A stretch of 12,363 bases of DNA from Verrucomicrobiota bacterium (GTDB lineage Bacteria; Verrucomicrobiota; Verrucomicrobiia; Limisphaerales; JACRJZ01), in the NCBI GenBank assembly GCA_022711695.1, contig JAKLEJ010000060.1:1-12363 (forward strand). The letters run 5' to 3'. This document shows, one piece after another, positions 6,032-12,363 of this stretch; within the stretch, counting starts at the first letter, position 1; each line of letters opens with the position of its first letter. The notes beneath the pieces were generated by a model. The model made no database searches and had not been told where the DNA came from. It was given only the letters and a program-made list of their open reading frames with translations. The position numbers were made by a program, and so were the translations under genes.

Positions 6032-6703
6032 ATGAACAAGCCGATCATCGATCTTTTCGGCGGAGTGGAAGAAATAGACAATCCCCGCGTGGATGAATTG
6101 ACCGCGCGGTTGGAGGAGCGAGTGGCCCAACACCCAGACGATCTGCGCTCGCTGCTGTTGTTGGGCAACGGCTATTACCTTCAGGGCAAAATCGCCCGGT
6201 CGATCGAGATTTTCAACCGGGCCATCGCACTAAACCCGGATTATCCCTACGCTCACTATTACATCGGCATCGCCCAGTACCGGAGCGGGCACATCGCCGA
6301 CGCGATCGCCTCGCTGAGCCGGGTGACGGCTTTGGCTCCTTCCCTGGTCATGGCCTACTATTGGCTGGGGATCACCTACTTCCACTGCGGCAACTACGCC
6401 GAGGCCAGGAAAGCCTTCGAGACCCTCCTGGAAAAGAACAACGAGTCCCACATCGCCCACTATCACGCGGCGGTCATCTGCATGTTCCAGCGCGAATACG
6501 AGGCCGCCCGCGCGCATCTGGCGAAGCTGGTCGATCTGGGAAGCCGGGATCCGCAAGTTTATCTGCGGCTGGGCAACTGCCACTTCCGCCTTCATCAGCT
6601 CACCGAAGCCATGGCCGCCTACCGGAAGGGGCTCAAGCTCAACCCGGACAACGTCCCCCTCCAGGAAGCCCTGGCCGAATTGGTGGACGTGCAAGCCCCG
6701 TAG
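6032..6703 (+). CDS. TPR-repeat protein
   Basis: This 223-residue protein consists almost entirely of tetratricopeptide repeats in perfect 34-residue register: about 36-69, 70-103, 104-137, 138-171 and 172-205, each ending in Asn-Pro, Ala-Pro or an equivalent (ALNPD, ALAPS, KLNPD). It has no signal peptide, membrane segment or enzymatic domain, so it is most likely a cytoplasmic protein-interaction scaffold; the partner is unknown. The first 35 residues (NKPIIDLFGGVEEIDNPRVD) are non-repeat and may form a capping helix. AGGA at 6017-6020 lies 11 bases before the ATG and is the likely Shine-Dalgarno sequence. The gene is convergent with the kinase operon, 97 bp away. Its nearest promoter candidate is the right end of the upstream IS. 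Downstream, CCCGT (6755-6759) can pair with ACGGG (6770-6774), followed by TTT, a weak terminator at best. Confidence 0.9.
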   Translation: MNKPIIDLFGGVEEIDNPRVDELTARLEERVAQHPDDLRSLLLLGNGYYLQGKIARSIEIFNRAIALNPDYPYAHYYIGIAQYRSGHIADAIASLSRVTALAPSLVMAYYWLGITYFHCGNYAEARKAFETLLEKNNESHIAHYHAAVICMFQREYEAARAHLAKLVDLGSRDPQVYLRLGNCHFRLHQLTEAMAAYRKGLKLNPDNVPLQEALAELVDVQAP

Positions 6704-6800
6704 CGGGCCGCGAGCCCTTCCTCCACTCGAAGCCGGCCGCAGAGGCGCCGCCTGCCCGTCGATCGCGAAACGGGTTTGGTCCGTGGCGCGAGACCCGCAT

Positions 6801-7898
6801 CTATTTCGACTTGCGCCGAGGGGTCAACATCAACGCTGCGGCGGTGTCCGCCAGAACGCGATCGACGCTCTCCTGGAAGATCTCGATGGTGATGGGGGCG
6901 TTCCCATCGGTCTGAGCGGACTCGATCTTTTGTTTGAGCCACAAACCGAGGCCGACGCCCACGGCGGCGGATCGTCCCGAGAACACCACGGCATCGACTC
7001 CTCCCAGCGCGGCCATGCCCGCTCCGCACGCCAGGAGCAATCGGTATTGCAGCACGTCCCTGGCCAGTTGACACTCGCGGCGGCGGGAACCGAAGATTTC
7101 CGCCAGGGTCGTGCTGCGGCCCACCAGTCCCAGCCAACCGCTTTGCCGCGTCAGCGTGTCGTTGATTTGCTCGGCGCCCCAGCCTTTCTTCTGGGCCAGC
7201 ATCAGGACGATGCTCGGATCCAACTCGCCGCAGGCGGTCTGCCCTGGCAACCCCTCCAGCGGCGTCGCTCCGCTGGTCACCAGCAGGGGGTTTGGCCCCA
7301 GCACGGCTGCGAGCTCGGGTCGAGCCTCGAGGCAAATCGATAGTACTCGCGCCGGCGCGTTCATGCCCAGGGCTCGGCGCTTGCGCGCAATCTGCTGGCA
7401 GGCGGCGGCGTGCAGGATGCCGTGATACCCGAAGCGCCGCACTCCCGGCCTTCCGGTCAGATTCGGATCGATGGCGTAAAGGTGTTCGCGCGCCGGCAGG
7501 TCCGCGAAGAAGCTCGTTTCGAAAACCAGCGCCAGCGGCGTTTCCAGCCAGGCTGCCTGGCAGGCTCGAATCAGGTTCAGCAAGGGGGGGATGTGCAGCG
7601 GAGCGCTGGGGATCAGCCTCTCCAGCCGGGCAAAAGTGTTGGGCGAAACCAGCGTTGGCTCCCGGAATTCGGCCCCGCCATAGACGCCGCGGACGGCAAT
7701 GACCGAGGGCAGGGGCGCGCCTGTATTCGCACTGGCAGCCCGGGCGATGGCGCCTTTGACCTCCTCCAGGGCGGTCCGGCTCGCTTCCTCGCTGCGATAA
7801 TCTCCCACCTGGCCGGCGCAGAAGGATCGTTCCGATCCCTGCGTGAGAAGGCTGAATTCCAGTTTCTGTCGGGACGGTTTTAGGACAAGCACGTTCAT
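6801..7898 (-). CDS. Diverged acetate kinase paralog, probable pseudo-enzyme
   Basis: The 365 residues align along their whole length with the acetate/propionate kinase fold: VRGVYGG (69-75), APLHIPP (99-105), VFETSFFADLP (125-135), RRFGYHGILH (154-163), TPLEGL (212-217), CGELDPSIV (223-231) and QSGWLGLVG (252-260). Several catalytic features are changed: the N-terminal NxGSSS becomes KPSRQ (7-11), the catalytic Asp of FDTAF is Glu (E127), the HLGxG block is CLEAR (189-193), the Arg of TRxGDLDP is Ala (A222), and FTxxIGEN reads FSGRSA (306-311). R70, H159 and E343 remain. The fold is probably kept while kinase activity is lost or altered. The start overlaps the ackA stop as ATGA (7895-7898), with AAAGGAG upstream, indicating translational coupling. 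It is about 65 residues shorter than the neighbouring ackA product. A regulatory or structural partner of AckA, possibly a heterodimer, is an inference. Confidence 0.85.
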   Translation of the reverse strand: MNVLVLKPSRQKLEFSLLTQGSERSFCAGQVGDYRSEEASRTALEEVKGAIARAASANTGAPLPSVIAVRGVYGGAEFREPTLVSPNTFARLERLIPSAPLHIPPLLNLIRACQAAWLETPLALVFETSFFADLPAREHLYAIDPNLTGRPGVRRFGYHGILHAAACQQIARKRRALGMNAPARVLSICLEARPELAAVLGPNPLLVTSGATPLEGLPGQTACGELDPSIVLMLAQKKGWGAEQINDTLTRQSGWLGLVGRSTTLAEIFGSRRRECQLARDVLQYRLLLACGAGMAALGGVDAVVFSGRSAAVGVGLGLWLKQKIESAQTDGNAPITIEIFQESVDRVLADTAAALMLTPRRKSK

Positions 7899-9184
7899 GC
7901 GCGGGCTCCTTTCTTGGCTGATGCGGGGAGGGTTTTGGCGCGGCGCGGCTGGGAACGCTCCCGCGGCGTCTCCGCCCGGGCGGGCCCACGGTCCAGGGTC
8001 TGGTGAGTGCGTCGCGCGATGGCCAGTTCCTCGTTGGTGCGCACGACCAGCAGGCGCACCGGGCTTTCGTCAGCGGCCACGTCCGCCGGGTAGTGGGTGA
8101 CCGAGTCGTTTCTGCGGGCGTCCAGCCTGATGCCGAACCCTTCCATGCCCGAAGCCATCGCCCAACGGACCTGGGGAACCGTTTCGCCGATGGTGTCGGT
8201 GAAGATCACCGCGTCGGGCCGGCCCACCACGGCCAGGTAGGCGCCCAGGTATTTGCGAAGCCGCCAGGTATAAACCGCCGCGGTCTGCTCCAGCCGGGGG
8301 TTGGGCGTTCCGGGGGCGGTCTGCTGGGCCAGCACGTCCCGGATATCCGCGGTCGAGCCGGAAAGTCCGAGCACCCCGCATTGGTTGTTGAGCAGAGCGC
8401 TCACCCGCTGACGGTCGCCCTGGGTCTGGGCCAGGAGGGAGAGGATCATGGCCGGGTCCAGATCGCCGCAGCGGGTGCTCATCACCAGGCCCTGCAGCGG
8501 CGAGTAGCCCATGGTGTTATCGACCGACCTGCCGCGGACAATCGCGCACAGGCTGGCGCCGCCGCTGCCGAGGTGGCAGCTCACCGCGTTGAACGACGGA
8601 ACCGGCTTCTTGAGGAACGCCGCCGCCTCTTCCATGACGAACTGGTGGCTGGTGCCGTGGAAGCCGTACTTGCGGATGCCCAGATCCTCCCGGAATTCGC
8701 GCGGCAGGGCGTAGGTGCGGGCGCAGGCCGGAATCGTGGCGTGAAACGCGGTGTCGAACACCGCGACTTGAGGGAGGTCCGGGTAGCGTTGGCTGCAGGC
8801 ATACATCAGGGCCATGGCCGGCGGGTTGTGCAGCGGCGCCAGGTCCCGCAGCGTTTCCAGCCGGGTCATGACCGAGCCGTTGACCACCGTGGGGTCGCAA
8901 AACTCGGTCCCGCCATGCACCAAACGGTGACCCACCGCGTCCGGCTTTAACTCCGGACTCTCCAGGAGCAACTTCATGACCTCCTCGAAGGCGGCCGCAT
9001 GGTCGCGCATCGGGACTTCCCGGGTGAATTTCTCCCGGCCGATTTGGTAGAAGATGACCGAGGGTTTGGCCGTGGGCGGGCCCACGCGCTGCGCCTCCCC
9101 GCCCGTCAACTCGACTTCCTCCGGCATCTTCAGCAGCCGGTATTTCAGGGAGGAACTGCCGCAATTGAAAACAAGAACCTTCAT
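7895..9184 (-). CDS. ackA: Acetate kinase
   Basis: AckA interconverts acetate + ATP and acetyl phosphate + ADP in the cytoplasm and can generate ATP from acetyl phosphate. The 429 residues show the family motifs: MKVLVFNCGSSSLKY (N7), HRLVHGG (R87), APLHNPP (116-122), VFDTAFH (D144), RKYGFHGTSH (H176), CHLGSGG (203-209), TRCGDLDP (R238) and RTNEELAIA (E385). These cover the known catalytic and acetate/phosphate-binding residues. One motif is unusual: the adenosine-contact block normally written FTxGIGEN is FTDTIGET (328-335). The last 35 or so residues form a basic, Ala/Arg-rich tail. The start is ATG at 9184 with GGAAAG 8 bases upstream; the frame is open much further upstream, but the NCGSSS motif fixes the start. 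It lies 89 bp after the M20 gene and overlaps the paralog by 4 bases. No phosphotransacetylase gene is in the window, so the source of acetyl phosphate is unknown. A propionate or related acyl kinase is possible. Confidence 0.93.
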   Translation of the reverse strand: MKVLVFNCGSSSLKYRLLKMPEEVELTGGEAQRVGPPTAKPSVIFYQIGREKFTREVPMRDHAAAFEEVMKLLLESPELKPDAVGHRLVHGGTEFCDPTVVNGSVMTRLETLRDLAPLHNPPAMALMYACSQRYPDLPQVAVFDTAFHATIPACARTYALPREFREDLGIRKYGFHGTSHQFVMEEAAAFLKKPVPSFNAVSCHLGSGGASLCAIVRGRSVDNTMGYSPLQGLVMSTRCGDLDPAMILSLLAQTQGDRQRVSALLNNQCGVLGLSGSTADIRDVLAQQTAPGTPNPRLEQTAAVYTWRLRKYLGAYLAVVGRPDAVIFTDTIGETVPQVRWAMASGMEGFGIRLDARRNDSVTHYPADVAADESPVRLLVVRTNEELAIARRTHQTLDRGPARAETPRERSQPRRAKTLPASAKKGARA

Positions 9185-9199
9185 ACGAATGGCTTTCCA

Positions 9200-9253
9200 G
9201 GCGGGCGCGCCCCGCCTCGATGCGGCCGGGAGGGCCCTGGCGGGCCATCCCGG
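9200..9253 (-). other. Two hairpins in the M20-ackA intercistronic gap
   Basis: In the 89-bp gap, CCGGGA-G-GGCCC (9226-9237) pairs with GGGCC-A-TCCCGG (9242-9253): 11 pairs, one mismatch and a 4-base TGGC loop. A second hairpin, GGCGGG (9200-9205) with CCCGCC (9211-9216) and a 5-base loop, ends just before the ackA Shine-Dalgarno sequence. Neither is followed by a T-run on the minus strand, so processing or message stabilisation is more likely than termination. Confidence 0.45.
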
Positions 9254-9273
9254 CGCGATCGCACTGGCGCGGC

Positions 9274-10476
9274 TTAGATCTCGTCCGAAGTCCACCCGCA
9301 CACCGGGATGCCGATCAGGCCGTGCGCCATGGCGGCGGTGCCATAGACGGCCTCGACGATTTTGGCCGTTTCCACCCACTCGCCTGCCGCATGGGCCTGT
9401 TCCTCGCGGCCGGGTCCGTAGCCGATGGTGGGGGCCCCGAATTCCTTGACCAGCACGCTGCCGGCGGTGCCCATCCCCAGCCGGCCCAGTTCCCATTTGC
9501 CCGCGCGCACCTCGCAGCCGGCCGCGGCCAGCGCTTCCCGCGCCCGGGTCATCAGGGGGTGGAAAGGATCGATGGACCAGGCATGGGTGAGATGCTGCAC
9601 CGTGGTGGCCAGGCCGCTGGCGAGCCGGCGGGTTTCCTTGCGCACGGCCACATCCACCGCCACCGCCCCGCTGGTTTCCGCGGCCCGCAGGGCCTCGTGT
9701 TTGTATTGGCTGACCACCTGGCCGGCGTTCTCGCCGTAGCCCAGCCGGCGCACCACGGGGATGGTCGCGCGCCGGAACCCGCCCACCGTTTCGAAGCGGG
9801 GTTTGCGGATGAACACATTCTCGATCTGGGGAGTCTCCCCGTTCTCGCCCGCGCCCAGGTCCGAGGCGATCGCTCTGGCCGCGTCGTCCACGTGAAAGGG
9901 ATTGGCGCCTTCCACAGTCACGTCCAGTTCCATCCAGCCGTCGTGTCCGTAGTAGAGTCCCAGGTTGGTGGGCTCGCCCAGGATCACAAAGTCGGGTTTC
10001 ATCCCGAGCGCCGGCAGGGTGCGCTCCATCAGCGCGCGCACCCCCGTGCCGCGCCCGTTTTCCTCGGCCACGGTCGCTGCCACCACCAGGTTGCCGCGCA
10101 GCGGCAGCAGGCTGCGCCGCAGCAGGGCCCCAGCAAAAACCTGTGCCGCCAACCCGCCTTTGCAGTCTGCCGCCCCGGTTCCGATCAGCTTGTCCGATTC
10201 GCGCCTCACCGTCCCTTTTTCCAGAGACTCCACCGTGTCCAGGTGGCTGTTCAGCAGCACCGTGGGCGAAGACTCCCGGCCAACGATCGCCCCGACCACG
10301 TTCCCGGTCTCATCGCGGAACACCTTGTCGTAGCCGATCTCGCGCATCTTTTGCTCGACCAACCCGGCCACTCGGGCCTCCTGCGTGGTCACGCTCGGCG
10401 TGCCGATCAGTTCTTCAGCAAATGCCAGCACCGCCTCACTCAGGCCGGCGTTCTTGTTCTTCAGAATCGTATACAT
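9274..10476 (-). CDS. M20-family metallopeptidase/amidohydrolase, YgeY-like
   Basis: M20 enzymes are di-zinc hydrolases that cut peptide or amide bonds of small substrates. The 400 residues show the metal and catalytic sites: NSHLDTV (H78 ligand, D80), GTGAADCKGG (D104, bridging ligand), VAEENGRG (E138 catalytic, E139 ligand), LGEPT (E168) and GPGREEQAHAAGEW (H362). The central dimerisation lid spans about 180-295 and contains FHVDD (H195). The set GTGAADCKGGLAAQ resembles the YgeY branch, but the substrate cannot be read from sequence. ATG 10476 is chosen because MYTILKNKNAGLSEAVLAF begins a normal M20 N-terminus and GGAAAG lies 9 bases upstream. A longer frame with ATG at 10572 (GGAG upstream) would overlap the sigma-54 promoter and adds basic, unconserved-looking sequence. 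It is the first gene of the operon with ackA and its paralog. Confidence 0.9.
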   Translation of the reverse strand: MYTILKNKNAGLSEAVLAFAEELIGTPSVTTQEARVAGLVEQKMREIGYDKVFRDETGNVVGAIVGRESSPTVLLNSHLDTVESLEKGTVRRESDKLIGTGAADCKGGLAAQVFAGALLRRSLLPLRGNLVVAATVAEENGRGTGVRALMERTLPALGMKPDFVILGEPTNLGLYYGHDGWMELDVTVEGANPFHVDDAARAIASDLGAGENGETPQIENVFIRKPRFETVGGFRRATIPVVRRLGYGENAGQVVSQYKHEALRAAETSGAVAVDVAVRKETRRLASGLATTVQHLTHAWSIDPFHPLMTRAREALAAAGCEVRAGKWELGRLGMGTAGSVLVKEFGAPTIGYGPGREEQAHAAGEWVETAKIVEAVYGTAAMAHGLIGIPVCGWTSDEI

Positions 10477-10506
10477 ATTTCGAGTCTTTCCAATTTCACG
10501 TTCAAT

Positions 10507-10531
10507 GCGGCTCGGTTTGCCGCAGAGCCGC
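10507..10531 (-). other. Leader hairpin upstream of the M20 gene
   Basis: GCGGCTC (10507-10513) and GAGCCGC (10525-10531) form a perfect 7-bp stem with an 11-base loop. In a transcript started at the sigma-54 promoter it would lie about 15 nt from the 5' end and 30 nt before the M20 start codon. No T-run follows, so it is not a terminator. Confidence 0.4.
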
Positions 10532-10555
10532 CTTGTGCGCGGCCAGCCCTTCTTT

Positions 10556-10571
10556 AGCATTTGGGATGCCA
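10556..10571 (-). promoter_or_regulatory. Sigma-54 (-24/-12) promoter of the M20-ackA operon
   Basis: On the minus strand the sequence reads TGGCATCCCAAATGCT. It has the obligatory GG-N10-GC spacing, the full TGGCA of the -24 element and TGCT of the -12 element (consensus TGGCACG-N4-TTGCW). Transcription would start near 10545, giving a 5' leader of about 70 nt to the M20 start. The neighbouring divergent gene encodes a sigma-54 activator, which strongly supports the call. Confidence 0.65.
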
Positions 10572-10642
10572 TCGATTCACCGCTCCAATTAGCCCGGAAA
10601 AGCCCACAAACCCGGCTTCGCCCCGGGCTCTTTCGCCCAAAT

Positions 10643-10652
10643 TGACATGTCA
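10643..10652. promoter_or_regulatory. Candidate enhancer (UAS) palindrome
   Basis: TGACATGTCA is a perfect 10-bp palindrome. Its centre lies about 100 bp upstream of the predicted sigma-54 start site, the usual distance for an enhancer-bound activator. Extended by one base it reads TTGA-CATG-TCAG, similar to the TTGA/TCAA half-sites of XylR-type binding sites. It also contains a consensus -35 (TTGACA, 10642-10647) for the opposite direction, but no good -10 follows. Confidence 0.35.
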
Positions 10653-10839
10653 GCATTGCAGAATGAACGACCCGCATTCGCCCGCGGGGATGAGGCGGCG
10701 CACGCCGCGGTCGCCCAGGGGGGAGGGGACGTGGCAGGACAAAAAAGGGGGTGCAATCGGCAAAAAACGTACCGTTCCCCGGAAGAGCGGCTGGTAAGGT
10801 CGTGCGGAGTTGGCTGAGTCCCAACCGCGACGAGGCCTG

Positions 10840-12363
10840 ATGAAAGCCGCCGACCTAAGACTGGATGAACTCGTGGATTTCGCCGAGGGCCGCCTGAGTT
10901 TGAAAGAACGACGGCTGGTCCTGCACAATATCCACGCCTTTGCCCAGTTCCGGAAAGACCTCTTCGATATGGTGGGCCGGGACCAGGCCCGCCGCATCTT
11001 GACCCGCTTCGGCTACTACTGGGGACAGGCGGACGCCTCGGCCATGCGGCGGGTGTTCCACTGGGACAGCCTGTTGGAGCTTATCAAGGCCGGTCCGCGC
11101 CTGCACACCCTTCAGGGCGTCAACCGCACTATCATCCGGCGATTGGACGCGGACGAGCAAACAGGCCGTTTTCACATGGAACTGGTCTGGCACGACTCCG
11201 GCGAAGCGGAGGAACACATCCTGGAGATGGGCCGGACGGACTACCCGGTCTGTTGGATGCTGGTGGGCTATGCCAGCGGGTATTGCTCCCTGTGCCTTGG
11301 GCGGAATGTGTATTTCATCGAGACCCACTGCGAGGCCCGGAACGACTGCATCTGTGTGGCGACAGGCAAGGACGAGGCCTCCTGGGGGGATGAACTCAAA
11401 CCCCATCTGCCCTTCTTCCAGGCCGAGGACATCTGGGGCAAGGTGCGCAAGCTCTCGGAGGAGCTTCGCCTCAAGACGCGCGAACTGGACGCGCAGCGTC
11501 GGCTCCTGGGCTTTGGCCGGAGTGTCCCCAAGTCGCCTTTCATCGAAGTCCGCAGCGAGACCTTCCGCCGGGTGATCGACCTGGCCGGGCGGGTGGCTCA
11601 GTTCGACACCTCGGTGCTGATCAGCGGCGAGACCGGCACAGGCAAGGAGGTCCTGGCCCGTTTCATCCACCGCCAGTCGCCGCGCGCCTCGCGACCGTTC
11701 GTCGGGGTGAACTGCACGGCTTTGCCGGAGACGCTGCTGGAGAGCGAACTCTTCGGCCACAAGGCGGGGGCCTTCACCGGCGCCAACCGCGACCGGGCCG
11801 GGCTTTTCGAGGAGGCCGGCGGCGGCACTCTGTTCCTGGACGAGGTTGGCGATATCAGCCCGGCCATGCAGATGAAGCTGCTGCGCGTGCTCCAGGAGCG
11901 GGAGGTGCTTCGCCTGGGCGAGAACCAGCCCCGCAAGATCGACGTCCGAGTCCTGGCCGCCACCAACCGGGACCTGACGCAGTTCATTCGCGAAGGCCGC
12001 TTCCGCGAGGACCTTTACTACCGGCTGCGGGTCATCGAGATTGCCATCCCGCCCCTGCGCCAGCGCCGCGACGATCTCCTGCCCCTGGCCCGCCATTTCA
12101 CCCGCCTGCTGGCCGCACGGCTCAAGCTGCCGCAACTGCGCCTGGACGCCACCTGCGTCGATTACCTCCTGCGCTACGACTGGCCGGGAAATGTGCGGGA
12201 GCTGGAAAACGCCATCGAGCACGCTGCCGTGCTCTGCGCCCACGGCCTGATTCTGCCCGAGCATCTCCCCGGCCACATTGTCCACGCCGGGGCCTCGCCC
12301 CAGTCCGCCACCGCCGATCCCTCGCGCACCCTTGCGGAGGTCGATCGCTCCTACATCCAGGCC
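10840..12363 (+). CDS. Sigma-54-dependent transcriptional activator, XylR/DmpR type (3' end outside the window)
   Basis: The frame is open to the window edge (508 residues). Domains in order: XylR_N-like sensor (about 5-100), V4R domain (about 120-190), coiled linker (about 200-225), and the AAA+ sigma-54-interaction domain (about 231-460). The ATPase has Walker A GETGTGKE (263-270), the sigma-54-contacting GAFTGA (310-315), Walker B GGTLFLDE (328-335), sensor I ATNRDL (374-379), arginine-finger region FREDLYYRL (388-396) and WPGNVREL (448-455). The Fis-type DNA-binding domain is expected beyond the edge. XylR/DmpR-type proteins bind aromatic effectors through the N-terminal sensor, which relieves repression of the ATPase. 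The V4R part carries six Cys (C138, C149, C152, C164, C170, C172). ATG 10840 has GAGG 4 bases upstream. The effector is unknown; control of the divergent M20-ackA operon is inferred from the sigma-54 promoter between them. Confidence 0.95.
   Translation, partial: MKAADLRLDELVDFAEGRLSLKERRLVLHNIHAFAQFRKDLFDMVGRDQARRILTRFGYYWGQADASAMRRVFHWDSLLELIKAGPRLHTLQGVNRTIIRRLDADEQTGRFHMELVWHDSGEAEEHILEMGRTDYPVCWMLVGYASGYCSLCLGRNVYFIETHCEARNDCICVATGKDEASWGDELKPHLPFFQAEDIWGKVRKLSEELRLKTRELDAQRRLLGFGRSVPKSPFIEVRSETFRRVIDLAGRVAQFDTSVLISGETGTGKEVLARFIHRQSPRASRPFVGVNCTALPETLLESELFGHKAGAFTGANRDRAGLFEEAGGGTLFLDEVGDISPAMQMKLLRVLQEREVLRLGENQPRKIDVRVLAATNRDLTQFIREGRFREDLYYRLRVIEIAIPPLRQRRDDLLPLARHFTRLLAARLKLPQLRLDATCVDYLLRYDWPGNVRELENAIEHAAVLCAHGLILPEHLPGHIVHAGASPQSATADPSRTLAEVDRSYIQA

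Larger units (their letters stand above)
10477..10839. other. Divergent regulatory region between the M20 operon and the sigma-54 activator gene
   Basis: These 363 bases contain no supported gene but much structure: a leader hairpin (10507-10531), a -24/-12 promoter facing the M20 operon (10556-10571), an inverted repeat AGCCCGG (10591-10597) with CCGGGCT (10623-10629), a palindrome TGACATGTCA (10643-10652) overlapping TTGACA (10642-10647), and AACG-TAC-CGTT (10766-10776). A hairpin GTTGG (10809-10813) with CCAAC (10821-10825), extendable by GTCG/CGAC, ends right before the activator gene's GAGG ribosome binding site (10832-10835). No convincing complete sigma-70 promoter for the activator gene was found. 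Confidence 0.6.

Noticed and set aside
9184..9496. 104-codon upstream extension of the ackA frame
   Set aside because: The extension is low-complexity Arg/Gly sequence overlapping the M20 gene; the acetate kinase N-terminus (MKVLVFNCGSSS) and a good ribosome binding site fix the start at 9184.
10705..10750. G-rich run as a second G-quadruplex
   Set aside because: Only three runs of three or more G occur, with one intervening segment too long for a strict motif.
10731..10760. GTGGCAGGACAAAAAAGGGGGTGC as a sigma-54 promoter for the activator gene
   Set aside because: TGGCA is present, but no GC lies 10 bases after the GG, so the essential -24/-12 spacing fails.
10477..10824. 116-codon upstream extension of the M20 frame, including an ATG at 10572 with a fair ribosome binding site
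   Set aside because: The M20 fold begins normally at MYTILKNKNAG; the extension would put the start codon inside the sigma-54 promoter and adds basic, family-unlike sequence.
10855..12285. 476-codon minus-strand frame opposite the sigma-54 activator
   Set aside because: The plus strand carries Walker A, GAFTGA, Walker B and the other AAA+ motifs in order; the minus frame is a shadow.

Overview
The window is a GC-rich bacterial chromosome segment with complete genes on both strands and one decayed insertion sequence. A DUF2851 gene beside infC, the long Pro/Ala-rich tail on IF-3 and the general gene style suggest Verrucomicrobiota or a related PVC lineage. This placement is an inference from gene content; no rRNA or tRNA gene is present to fix it.

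Layout. Bases 168-908 encode translation initiation factor IF-3 (infC, +, TTG start). A convergent DUF2851 gene follows (990-2489, -). It is divergent from an exported HtrA/Deg-type serine protease with two PDZ domains (2679-4178, +). Bases 4179-4512 hold no gene I can support, but contain a four-tract G-quadruplex motif. Bases 4538-5957 are an internally deleted insertion sequence with recognisable inverted ends, a short CxxxxCxC protein gene and the C-terminal part of a DDE transposase. Its left end forms a 48-bp palindrome with a second, orphan IS end. Its right end carries an outward promoter-like sequence pointing at a five-repeat TPR gene (6032-6703, +).

From 10476 down to 6801 runs a three-gene minus-strand operon: an M20-family amidohydrolase/peptidase, an acetate kinase (ackA), and a diverged acetate-kinase paralog that overlaps ackA by ATGA and has lost several active-site residues. 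Divergent to it, a sigma-54-dependent activator with XylR_N, V4R and AAA+ domains starts at 10840 and runs off the window before its DNA-binding domain. The shared intergenic region holds a good -24/-12 promoter facing the M20-ackA operon (10556-10571, GG-N10-GC) and a 10-bp palindrome about 100 bp upstream of the predicted start site, where an enhancer site is expected.

The most interesting reading is a small-molecule-responsive sigma-54 switch that controls an amidohydrolase plus an active/pseudo-enzyme acetate kinase pair. The parts are visible in the sequence; the circuit, the effector and the pseudo-enzyme role are inference.
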